Source of the DNA: JAGVPT01 sp964384415
Lineage (GTDB): Bacteria > Bacteroidota > Ignavibacteria > UBA10030 > UBA8401
DNA length: 8,884 bases
Assembly: GCA_964384415.1 (NCBI GenBank)
Contig: CAYLMV010000140.1
Location: forward strand, 1-8,884
Direction of reading: 5' to 3'
The first letter of the stretch is position 1; each line of letters starts with the position of its first letter. The notes under the pieces are model-generated. The model saw only the letters and a list, made by a program, of their open reading frames with translations. It was not told the DNA's origin and did no database searches. The position numbers and the translations under genes were made by a program. Of the stretch, positions 1-6,469 are shown piece by piece.

Positions 1-1784
1 CCGAGGGCTGCGATAGGGAGGAAGAGCAGAGCGCCAATGATGATGATCGTCGCGAATAACAGAGTCCCGAAAGTAAATGTGTTGTCACGCAATGTTCCCA
101 AGCCAAATGGGCTATGCTTTTTCATTCCGAGAAACGCTGCCATAGCGATCGGCGCGATAATCGGAATAAACCGACTGATAACAATCACAATGGCTGCAGC
201 GATATCATATGCAACGGCCTCGGGGGCCGGAGTTGGATTATTGTTGAAGCCGTAACTCACACCCAAACCATCAAACGCTGAACCATTGTTGGCAGAGGCG
301 GACGAGAATTGATACATGATCTGAGAAAAACCATGCGCGCCAGGATTGCTTGTAGATTTGAGTCCCCAATCTGTCGCGGCGAACAAACCGCTTGGAAAGA
401 GGATCATGAGTGGATGAATCAGCAGGGCAATGACGGCTAGTTTTATTTCCCGCGAGCCGATTTTTCTTCCTAGATACTCCGGTGTCCGTCCGACCATCAT
501 CCCCGCTACGAAGATTCCAATGATGACGTACAGGAGCATGTTGATCATCCCGACCCCTTTGCCTCCGAAGATGCAATTGAGCCACATGCCGACCATCGGT
601 GAGATTGCCGCGATGGGGTTCAAGCTGTCATGTTCGCAGTTGACTGCTCCGTCTGTAACGTCGACGGTCAATGCGGCAAAGGTAGCTCCCGCCGATGTCC
701 CGAACCTCATTTCTTTACCTTCAAGGTTGCCGAGATGCTGATCGACAGGGAGACCCGCCACGGCGGGCACCGCGATCGGACGCTTTCCGCCGGGAGCAGT
801 GGAACTGGGTATCTCATAATTCTGTGCAGGATGGCTGGTCAAACCCGGATTCGGTTGAAGCGTATCGAAGTAGACAGCCCACACAATTGTGCCGACCATG
901 AGGACCATCATCACTGAAAAGATGACATAGGCATGACGGATACGCCCGAGCATTCGGCCATACATCAAAACGAGAGCGAACGGAAAGAGCATCATCGCAA
1001 CGCACGAGAGGAAGTTCGTGAGCGCGGTTGGATTCTCGTATGGATGTGCAGAGTTCATGCCGAAGAATCCACCCCCGTTTGTGCCCAACTGTTTCATCGG
1101 GATAAACGCAGCCAGCGGACCGACCACAATATTCTGCGGGCTTGGCTCGCCTTTACTCGTCACCCCCATGGATCCTTTTTCGAGAGTCGAGACATTGACT
1201 GAACTTTCAAAAGTCATAGGCGAACCTTGTTGGAGGAATACAATGCCGAGGAGAAATGCCGCCGGCAAGAACATGTACATCACGACACGCCACATGTCGA
1301 TAAAGAAGTTGCCGATCGACGAATCGCCGCGTAACGCACGAATAATGGCAGTGAGCCCGCAGAACCCGATCGATGCCGACAAGAAGAAATTCGTTATGCC
1401 GAAGAAGATTTGGCTGAAGTTCGAAAAATGTTGATCGCCGGAATAGTGCTGCAAATCCGTGTTGGTCATGAACGAAATAACGCTGTGAAGGATCGTGCTC
1501 GGGGCGAGCATGCCTTTGCCGTCAGCGTTCAACGGCATCCACGGCTGGAGCCACAGGACGAGGAATCCGAACACGAAAAGGGCAGTATTAAAAATGAGTA
1601 TTGACGCGGTATACTGTTTCCAGTTATGGGGTTCGTCTTGAAAACGACTTTCAAACCATTGGAAGATCGGTAATGGTTTGTATTTTCCGTCCATGATCCA
1701 TGCTAGGTAATGGCTCAGCGGGAACGCAAGTACCGTCGTCGTAACAAGAATCGCGACCGGGAGAAGCCAGATGTGAAGTAGCAT
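1..1784 (-). CDS. kdpA: Second KdpA paralogue, K+-transporting ATPase channel subunit (3' end beyond window)
   Basis: This is the K+-translocating, channel-like membrane subunit of a Kdp pump. The frame is open from ATG at 1784 to the window edge: 594 full codons, with about 14 residues missing at the C-terminus by comparison with the copy at 6470-8266. A clear AAGGAG precedes the ATG. The four filter loops are visible: TNTDLQHYSG (residues 107-116), GTNGGGFFGMNSAHP (from 233), TDGAVN (377-382) and ASANNGSAFDGLG (from about 496). GRTPEYLG and SNPGAHGFSQ are further family signatures. Compared with the other copy it has a 10-residue longer loop after residue 190 (serine/glycine rich). It also has Asp110 for Asn and Asp378 for Cys368; the latter lies in the third filter loop. 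It is led by its own microprotein, kdpF and promoter. Whether kdpB and kdpC follow cannot be seen. Family assignment is firm; altered ion handling is inference. Confidence 0.97.
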   Translation of the reverse strand, partial: MLLHIWLLPVAILVTTTVLAFPLSHYLAWIMDGKYKPLPIFQWFESRFQDEPHNWKQYTASILIFNTALFVFGFLVLWLQPWMPLNADGKGMLAPSTILHSVISFMTNTDLQHYSGDQHFSNFSQIFFGITNFFLSASIGFCGLTAIIRALRGDSSIGNFFIDMWRVVMYMFLPAAFLLGIVFLQQGSPMTFESSVNVSTLEKGSMGVTSKGEPSPQNIVVGPLAAFIPMKQLGTNGGGFFGMNSAHPYENPTALTNFLSCVAMMLFPFALVLMYGRMLGRIRHAYVIFSVMMVLMVGTIVWAVYFDTLQPNPGLTSHPAQNYEIPSSTAPGGKRPIAVPAVAGLPVDQHLGNLEGKEMRFGTSAGATFAALTVDVTDGAVNCEHDSLNPIAAISPMVGMWLNCIFGGKGVGMINMLLYVIIGIFVAGMMVGRTPEYLGRKIGSREIKLAVIALLIHPLMILFPSGLFAATDWGLKSTSNPGAHGFSQIMYQFSSASANNGSAFDGLGVSYGFNNNPTPAPEAVAYDIAAAIVIVISRFIPIIAPIAMAAFLGMKKHSPFGLGTLRDNTFTFGTLLFATIIIIGALLFLPIAAL

Positions 1785-1830
1785 TGTTCTGCTCCTTTAA
1801 CTATTGCTGATGTGGATGATGTGAGATTTT

Positions 1831-1911
1831 TTAAAATTTTTCCGGGCGTAAGAGTGCAACAACCAGATAGACGAACAGGAACAAGGCGACGGCAGCGGTT
1901 AGGTAAATCAT
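1831..1911 (-). CDS. kdpF: KdpF-like small subunit, second copy (26 aa)
   Basis: This encodes a 26-residue single-span membrane peptide beginning MIYLTAAVALFLFVYL and ending VALLRPEKF. It matches the KdpF pattern of one hydrophobic helix followed by a short tail close to Ala-Phe or Lys-Phe. In E. coli, KdpF lies against KdpA and stabilises the KdpFABC complex. It sits 46 bases upstream of kdpA, and GAGGA precedes the ATG. The copy at 8306-8386 differs by one residue (Ala7 to Val), while about 13 codons differ synonymously. That pattern shows selection on the peptide and confirms that the ORF is translated. Confidence 0.9.
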   Translation of the reverse strand: MIYLTAAVALFLFVYLVVALLRPEKF

Positions 1912-1934
1912 AGGTCTTCCTCTCTTTCCGATAG

Positions 1935-2030
1935 TTAGATGTTATCGCAAGCTTCCATGAACCAGTAGCACAATGCCATTAATGCGATGCCAAGCAGGAA
2001 CATCGCCGGCAGCCAGATCGAAAGATTCAT
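1935..2030 (-). CDS. Conserved 31-aa membrane microprotein preceding kdpF, second copy
   Basis: The 31-residue product begins MNLSIWLPAMFLLGIALM and ends YWFMEACDNI. It has one predicted transmembrane helix (about residues 5-24) and a short acidic tail containing Cys28. AAGGAG stands at good distance from the ATG. Its paralogue at 8409-8504 keeps 28 of 31 residues, with about nine synonymous codon differences, so it is a genuine gene. It is the first gene after the promoter, 23 bases ahead of kdpF. It is not KdpF itself, because KdpF follows it. I do not know a named function. An accessory subunit or assembly factor of the Kdp complex is the natural inference from position. Confidence 0.8.
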   Translation of the reverse strand: MNLSIWLPAMFLLGIALMALCYWFMEACDNI

Positions 2031-2085
2031 ATAGACTCCTTATGAAATAGGTTCGTTGAGTGGCAATTCATCCTCTTGCGCTGAC

Positions 2086-2114
2086 AATATGATAAAGGAC
2101 GAAAGTGTTTGCAA
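2086..2114 (-). promoter_or_regulatory. Predicted sigma70-type promoter of the second kdp operon
   Basis: On the minus strand, TTGCAA (2114-2109) and CATATT (2091-2086) are separated by 17 bases, a standard -35/-10 layout. Transcription would start near 2079, giving a leader of about 50 bases before the microprotein. The same two elements at the same spacing occur at 8687-8659 ahead of the first operon. That agreement is the main support, since each hexamer on its own is only a moderate match. Confidence 0.6.
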
Positions 2115-2123
2115 TGAATAAGA

Positions 2124-2161
2124 TATAAAAAACGAAGCGATGACCATAAAAATCCTATAAA
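2124..2161 (-). promoter_or_regulatory. KdpE-type box upstream of the second kdp operon
   Basis: On the minus strand, TTTATA (2161-2156), five bases, then TTTATG (2150-2145) form a direct repeat with an 11-bp period. From memory, this matches the E. coli KdpE site (TTTATA-N5-TTTACA) in sequence, spacing and orientation towards the promoter. A third TTTATA lies at 2129-2124, 21 bp (two helical turns) closer to the -35. The same three half-sites at identical spacings occur at 8734-8697. Binding by the regulator at 2379-3068 is inferred. Confidence 0.65.
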
Positions 2162-2378
2162 ACTGAAAGGCCAACGTTGTTTAACCTTATTTATTAAAGT
2201 CTCCTTCCGGTCGGAATTGCGGTGAAGTCCGGCCTGGAGCGGATGATACTTATTCTTGATCCGCGAAAGCAGAAATGATCTTCAACGGCGGCTGCGGTTT
2301 ATTCGATTGACAGAATGGGTGATGAATTGGCGGGAATAACGGGAGGAGTCGAAGCGCAGCAGGGGCTTTACGACCACA
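2162..2378. other. Intergenic region between the response regulator and the second kdp promoter; no gene seen
   Basis: Between the regulator stop and the second KdpE box I see no ORF with a ribosome-binding site and no strong hairpin followed by a T-run. TTCCGGTCGGAA (around 2205-2216) is a near-palindrome with only a 4-bp certain stem. Where the first operon's transcript ends is therefore not visible, and read-through into the second module is possible. Confidence 0.5.
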
Positions 2379-3068
2379 TTAATGCTTAACGACTAACTTG
2401 TAGCCTTTCCCGGATTCAGTCTGAAACAATTGCGGGTCATTTGGATCATCTTCCAACTTTTTCCGCAGCCTTCCGACATAAACCCGGGAGTATGGGAGTC
2501 TCTTGTCATACGAGGGCCCCCTGATTTGCCTTGATATATAGGCATGTGTCAGTACTTTGCCGGCATTATGAACAAAGAGCGAAAGGAGTGAGAATTCCGT
2601 CGGCGTCAGCTTGATTATTTTCCCCTTTTTGCTCACGACGTGATTCTCAAAATCGATGAGGACAGATTCTGTCTCATATGTCGATCCCTGTGTTGTGACA
2701 TTAAACGACCGTAACACTGAACGCACGGACGCCAGTAGTTGTCCTTCGCTAACTGGTTTCGAGATGTGGTAATTCGCTCCGGCTACAGATGCTGTGAGGG
2801 CGTCTTCCTCGGGGAGCGGGGGAGAAAGTATGATGACGGGGAGGAGTGCTGATGCCCTCAATTCTTTCAGGATGTTGATGTCGGAATTCTGAAGAGATTC
2901 CATTCCGAGTATCACGAGAATGCACCGGGTCGCAAAGACATGCTGAAGAATATTGTCATGCTTTTCGGCCGTCTTCACTTTGTAGCCGGCACGTTCCAAT
3001 GTCTTCTGGACGAGCCGCCTGACTTCAACATCCTCATCAATGATAAGAATCGTGCCGGAATTAAGCAT
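2379..3068 (-). CDS. KdpE-type OmpR-family response regulator lacking the phospho-acceptor Asp
   Basis: The 229-residue protein has an N-terminal receiver (about 5-121) and a C-terminal OmpR/PhoB winged-helix domain (about 130-227). The DNA-binding half is strongly KdpE-like: KLTPTEFSLL, GKVLTH, RVYVGRLRKKLEDDP and TESGKGYKL. In the receiver, the acidic pocket (Asp11, Glu12, Asp13), Ser82 and Lys104-Pro105 are kept. However, the strand that should read VILD reads VILG, so Gly55 (codon GGA, 2904-2906) replaces the phosphorylated Asp. It lies 116 bases after kdpC in the same direction. AAGG stands 7 bases before the ATG, and an in-frame TAA lies six codons upstream, so no earlier start exists. 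No KdpD kinase is in the window. It probably controls the two KdpE-like boxes here, but by a phosphorylation-independent route. The symbol kdpE is withheld because canonical phosphorelay function is doubtful. Confidence 0.9.
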   Translation of the reverse strand: MLNSGTILIIDEDVEVRRLVQKTLERAGYKVKTAEKHDNILQHVFATRCILVILGMESLQNSDINILKELRASALLPVIILSPPLPEEDALTASVAGANYHISKPVSEGQLLASVRSVLRSFNVTTQGSTYETESVLIDFENHVVSKKGKIIKLTPTEFSLLSLFVHNAGKVLTHAYISRQIRGPSYDKRLPYSRVYVGRLRKKLEDDPNDPQLFQTESGKGYKLVVKH

Positions 3069-3122
3069 TTCAAAACCTTGAAATTATTCCAAGTACCACA
3101 TCTTCCTCTCAAAAAGGAGCGC

Positions 3123-3168
3123 CAGGGCGTTGTTCGGGTGGATCATGCTCAAAACAGAAGACGCCCTG
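3123..3168 (-). other. Inverted repeat between kdpC and the response regulator
   Basis: CAGGGCGT (3168-3161 on the minus strand) pairs with ACGCCCTG (3130-3123) across a 30-base loop, and a T5 run follows about 8 bases later. The loop is long and the T-run is displaced, so this is not a textbook terminator. It could reduce read-through or stabilise the upstream kdp mRNA, or be chance. Confidence 0.25.
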
Positions 3169-3184
3169 CATCCCAAGTCAACAG

Positions 3185-4201
3185 CTACTGTGGCGCTCCA
3201 AACTCGCTGCGCAGTCCCAGATTCACCTGGAGCACATTGATCATCTTCTCTCCCGCTAATCCATCCAGAGGAGCGAATGAATTCTTCTCCAGAATATTTG
3301 CTACTTCCTTACGAATTTCGTCGGGACTCCGCTTCAGGTCCGCCGCCCACTTCGCAGAAACGCGGTCGAGCTGATAAGTTGCATTCTGGAACGTGATGTC
3401 CGGATCGAGACCCGAAGCCGACGTGGTGACCATGTCGCCCGGAATATCCTGCAAAGCCACTGTTGGGTGATCCAGCCGCCACATTTCAAAGAAAATGGAC
3501 TGAATATCGCCACCGGTGCTGACTAGCTTGATCGCAGTGGCAGCTTTGCCGTCAGCACCGGTGTCCGGCATGGGTGAAGGGAATTTGCCGGGGTGTTCAT
3601 TTGAGAAAGTTTGGAAGAAAGTCACTGCAAGGTCCGACGGCGCAGGCTGCGGTATGCTCGGATTGCTCTTTACGAATTGAGCGACCACATCTGGATGTTT
3701 CGTTGCCCAGTCCGCGACATAGGAAGTGTGCAGTGAGTCGATGTTAACCCACGCAGTTGCGTCTGCATTGTGCATGGATGCCCATTGTCCGACAATGTGC
3801 GCACTGCCCTGATACATTTCGTGCTGGAACCAATCCTCGACATCGGAACCGATGAGCTGTCCGCTTTTTTGGCCGTCGGCATATCTCACGATCGGACCAA
3901 GCGTGCGGGAAACACGATCGCGCAAGACGAAGTTGGAGGGCGCCAGCGCAGACGATGCGGATGCTCCGCCATCATAAGATGCCGCTGAAGGGCGGGGTTG
4001 GAAGTATTCGTCCTTGGTAAACGGCTGCGCGATCAACAAAGATCCGACCGGCTTGCCATCCGGGCCGTTCACGATACTTCCATTGGACTGGAATGGGAAG
4101 AATACCTGTCCAAACACCAGGAGCACGAGTGGATAAAAGACGCAGCAAATGACAACTGCGAATAAGAGGAGTAAAAAGCTTTTCGAAATTATTGTAGACA
4201 T
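3185..4201 (-). CDS. kdpC: KdpC, K+-transporting ATPase subunit C, with a large internal insertion
   Basis: KdpC is the single-span subunit that joins KdpA and KdpB in the Kdp pump and supports high-affinity K+ transport. The start at 4201 follows a strong GGAGG, 27 bases after the kdpB stop. A transmembrane helix spans about residues 7-34, followed by the family motifs GSLLIAQPF (53-61) and FQPRPSAASYDGGASASS (67-84). The C-terminal core has TSASGLDPDIT (260-270), the AYQ-like segment ATYQLDRVS (274-282) and INVLQVNLGL (321-330). The protein is 338 residues, against about 190 in E. coli. The excess lies between about 100 and 255, inside the soluble domain. This insert carries a ten-residue pattern four times: IVGQWASMHN (136), YVADWATKHP (161), FFQTFSNEHP (195) and FFEMWRLDHP (237). 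From memory, similar long KdpC proteins exist in several non-proteobacterial phyla, so this is not a fusion artefact. The role of the insert is unknown. Confidence 0.95.
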   Translation of the reverse strand: MSTIISKSFLLLLFAVVICCVFYPLVLLVFGQVFFPFQSNGSIVNGPDGKPVGSLLIAQPFTKDEYFQPRPSAASYDGGASASSALAPSNFVLRDRVSRTLGPIVRYADGQKSGQLIGSDVEDWFQHEMYQGSAHIVGQWASMHNADATAWVNIDSLHTSYVADWATKHPDVVAQFVKSNPSIPQPAPSDLAVTFFQTFSNEHPGKFPSPMPDTGADGKAATAIKLVSTGGDIQSIFFEMWRLDHPTVALQDIPGDMVTTSASGLDPDITFQNATYQLDRVSAKWAADLKRSPDEIRKEVANILEKNSFAPLDGLAGEKMINVLQVNLGLRSEFGAPQ

Positions 4202-4228
4202 TGTGATTTCCTCCGTTTCAATGATGCT

Positions 4229-6397
4229 TCAATTCACAAAATGCAGAGCGACCATGATCATGTCGATTAGCTTAATGCCGATGAACGGCAACACGACTCC
4301 GCCGAGTCCCCAGTTGAAGAGGTTCTTCTTCAAAAGGTCGTCGGCTGCCATTGCTTGATATTTGACTCCCTTGAGAGCAACCGGAATCAATGCGGGAATA
4401 ATCAGTGCATTGAAGATCACGGCAGACAATATTGCGGATGTCGGCGAGTGCAAGTTCATAATGTCGACCGCCTTCAACCAGGGGAGCGTCCCCGCAAATA
4501 GTGCGGGTATGATTGCGAAGTACTTCGCAACGTCGTTCGCTATCGAAAACGTTGTCAAAGAACCGCGGGTTATCAGAAGCTGTTTCCCGATGCGAACAAC
4601 CTCGAGCAATTTCGTCGGATCGCTGTCTAGGTCGACCATGTTGGCTGCTTCTTTTGCTGCTTGCGTTCCGGCATTCATCGCCAATGCAACATCGGCTTGA
4701 GCAAGGGCAGGAGCGTCATTCGTTCCGTCGCCCATCATGGCAACAAGCTTTCCACCGGCCTGCTCTTTTCGAATGAATTCAAGTTTCTTCTCCGGCGTGG
4801 CTTGTGCGAGATAGTCATCGACTCCAGCCTGGGCAGCAATAGCAGCTGCCGTTACAGGATTGTCACCCGTAATCATCACTGTTCGCAAGCCCATCTTTCT
4901 CAGCTCGTCAAATCGCTCTTTCATGTTGGGCTTGAGTATGTCCTCAAGAGAAATCACGCCAACCACATGAGAGTCGTCTGCCACAACCAGGGGAGTCGCA
5001 CCCTTTTTTGCAACATCGTTAATTAACGCATTAAGCTCAGGAGGCTCTACTCCGCGGTTGTCCTGGACAAATTGAATCACTGCATCCGGCGCTCCTTTTC
5101 GCAGCTGTCGTCCACCTGAGAAGTCGATGCCGCTCATGCGGGTCTGTGCAGTGAATGGTACGAATACTGCATCCTTCGGAACACTAACCGGCTCTTTGCT
5201 CTGCTTTTCGTACAGCTTCACAATGCTTTTGCCTTCCGGCGTTTCATCGGCAGCAGAGGCAAGAGCCGAAAGGCGTGCGAGGTCAGCCTCTTTGTATCTT
5301 CCTACCGGAAAGAACGTGGTTGCATGTCGGTTTCCGAGTGTGATTGTTCCGGTCTTGTCAAGCAGCACAACGTCAATGTCTCCTGCCAACTCCACGGCTT
5401 TGCCACTTTTAGCTATAATGTTTGCCTGTAACGCGCGATCCATACCGGCAATTCCGATCGCTGCAAGCAACGCTCCGATTGTCGTCGGAATAAGACAAAC
5501 TAACAGTGCGATCAGAGTAGGCACATCCGTACCGAGGCTCTTCAACGGCTCTGAAATTCCAAGGTAGCCGGCCATATATTGTTCGGCATTCCATGCCAAC
5601 GGCCAGAGTGGAACAACGACAATTAAAAAGATGAGCGTGAATGCCGAGAGGACAAGGGTCAGAGCAATCTCGTTCGGACTTCGCTGCCGGATGGCACCCT
5701 CGACTAGAGCAATCATCCTGTCGAGAAATGATTCGCCCGCGCCGCTGGTAATCCTAATAATAATCTTGTCGGAAAGAACAAAGGTTCCTCCTGTCACTCC
5801 TGACGCATCGCTGTGCGCCGCGCGAATCACTGGAGCCGATTCGCCTGTAATCGCAGACTCGTCGACCGACGCAATGCCTTCGATGATCTCGCCGTCACCG
5901 GGAATCATTTGTCCGGCTTGAACCACCACTCGATCGCCCAATTTGAGCTCTGTTGAAGAAACCTGCTCAACCGCATCATCAGATCTCAACCGATATGCTA
6001 TCGTATCGCGGCGTGCCTTCCTCAACGAATCCGCCTGCGCTTTTCCGCGCGCCTCTGCAAGAGCGGTTGCGAAATTAGCGAACCATACGGTTAAGAAAAG
6101 CCAAATGGTAAGCGCGATGAAGTATGAAATCGATACCTGGCTTACATTGTTGCCGAATGCCGCTTCCAACACATATAGAAGCGTCAATATTGCCCCGACC
6201 TCGACCACGAACATCACCGGGTTCTTCCACTGTATATCCGGGCGCAGCATTACAAACGACTGCTTCAACGCAGGGAGTAAGGTCGTTTTTTCAAGCAATG
6301 CTCTTCGCGTAACACGGCGTAGGGGCATCTGTAATTTCGAAGAAGGAGTTCCTGCATCCTCTTCGACTTTATGTTTCTTATTTCTAACTTCACTCAT
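4229..6397 (-). CDS. kdpB: KdpB, P-type ATPase catalytic subunit of the K+ pump
   Basis: KdpB hydrolyses ATP through an aspartyl-phosphate intermediate and drives K+ import with KdpA in the inner membrane. All catalytic motifs are present: TGES (184-187, actuator domain, including the Ser that is regulated by phosphorylation in E. coli), CLIPTTIG (301-308, ion-path helix), DKTGT (347-351, phosphorylated Asp347), KGAP (434-437, nucleotide-binding domain), TGDN (510-513) and GDGTNDAPALAQADVALAMN (556-575). C-terminal helices cover about 613-720. It is 722 residues, against 682 in E. coli. A hydrophilic N-terminal extension of about 25 residues and about 15 extra residues before CLIPTTIG (around 270-290) account for the difference. 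TAAGGAG just upstream supports the ATG at 6397 over internal Met24. It lies 72 bases after kdpA and 27 bases before kdpC, clearly one operon. Confidence 0.98.
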   Translation of the reverse strand: MSEVRNKKHKVEEDAGTPSSKLQMPLRRVTRRALLEKTTLLPALKQSFVMLRPDIQWKNPVMFVVEVGAILTLLYVLEAAFGNNVSQVSISYFIALTIWLFLTVWFANFATALAEARGKAQADSLRKARRDTIAYRLRSDDAVEQVSSTELKLGDRVVVQAGQMIPGDGEIIEGIASVDESAITGESAPVIRAAHSDASGVTGGTFVLSDKIIIRITSGAGESFLDRMIALVEGAIRQRSPNEIALTLVLSAFTLIFLIVVVPLWPLAWNAEQYMAGYLGISEPLKSLGTDVPTLIALLVCLIPTTIGALLAAIGIAGMDRALQANIIAKSGKAVELAGDIDVVLLDKTGTITLGNRHATTFFPVGRYKEADLARLSALASAADETPEGKSIVKLYEKQSKEPVSVPKDAVFVPFTAQTRMSGIDFSGGRQLRKGAPDAVIQFVQDNRGVEPPELNALINDVAKKGATPLVVADDSHVVGVISLEDILKPNMKERFDELRKMGLRTVMITGDNPVTAAAIAAQAGVDDYLAQATPEKKLEFIRKEQAGGKLVAMMGDGTNDAPALAQADVALAMNAGTQAAKEAANMVDLDSDPTKLLEVVRIGKQLLITRGSLTTFSIANDVAKYFAIIPALFAGTLPWLKAVDIMNLHSPTSAILSAVIFNALIIPALIPVALKGVKYQAMAADDLLKKNLFNWGLGGVVLPFIGIKLIDMIMVALHFVN

Positions 6398-6469
6398 GTT
6401 TAACTCCTTAAGACTTTTTTATCACAACTTCTTTGAGCTATGCCTGATCTATGAGAGTGTGTTGCTTCC

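Noticed and set aside
1018..1434. 138-codon plus-strand ORF
   Set aside because: It is a shadow of the second kdpA, whose translation matches KdpA continuously through this region.
1..1784. Possibility that the second kdpA is a pseudogene
   Set aside because: Reading it codon by codon from 1784 to the edge shows no stop or frameshift, and all four filter loops and family signatures are present.
2308..2388. Short plus-strand ORF starting MGDELAGITGGV and running into the regulator's 3' end
   Set aside because: No ribosome-binding site, no paralogue at the other module, and it overlaps a solid minus-strand gene.
3084..3101. Five-codon minus-strand ORF with GAGAGGAAG before its ATG, upstream of the regulator
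   Set aside because: It stops at once and is out of frame with the regulator; the purine-rich stretch alone does not show translation.
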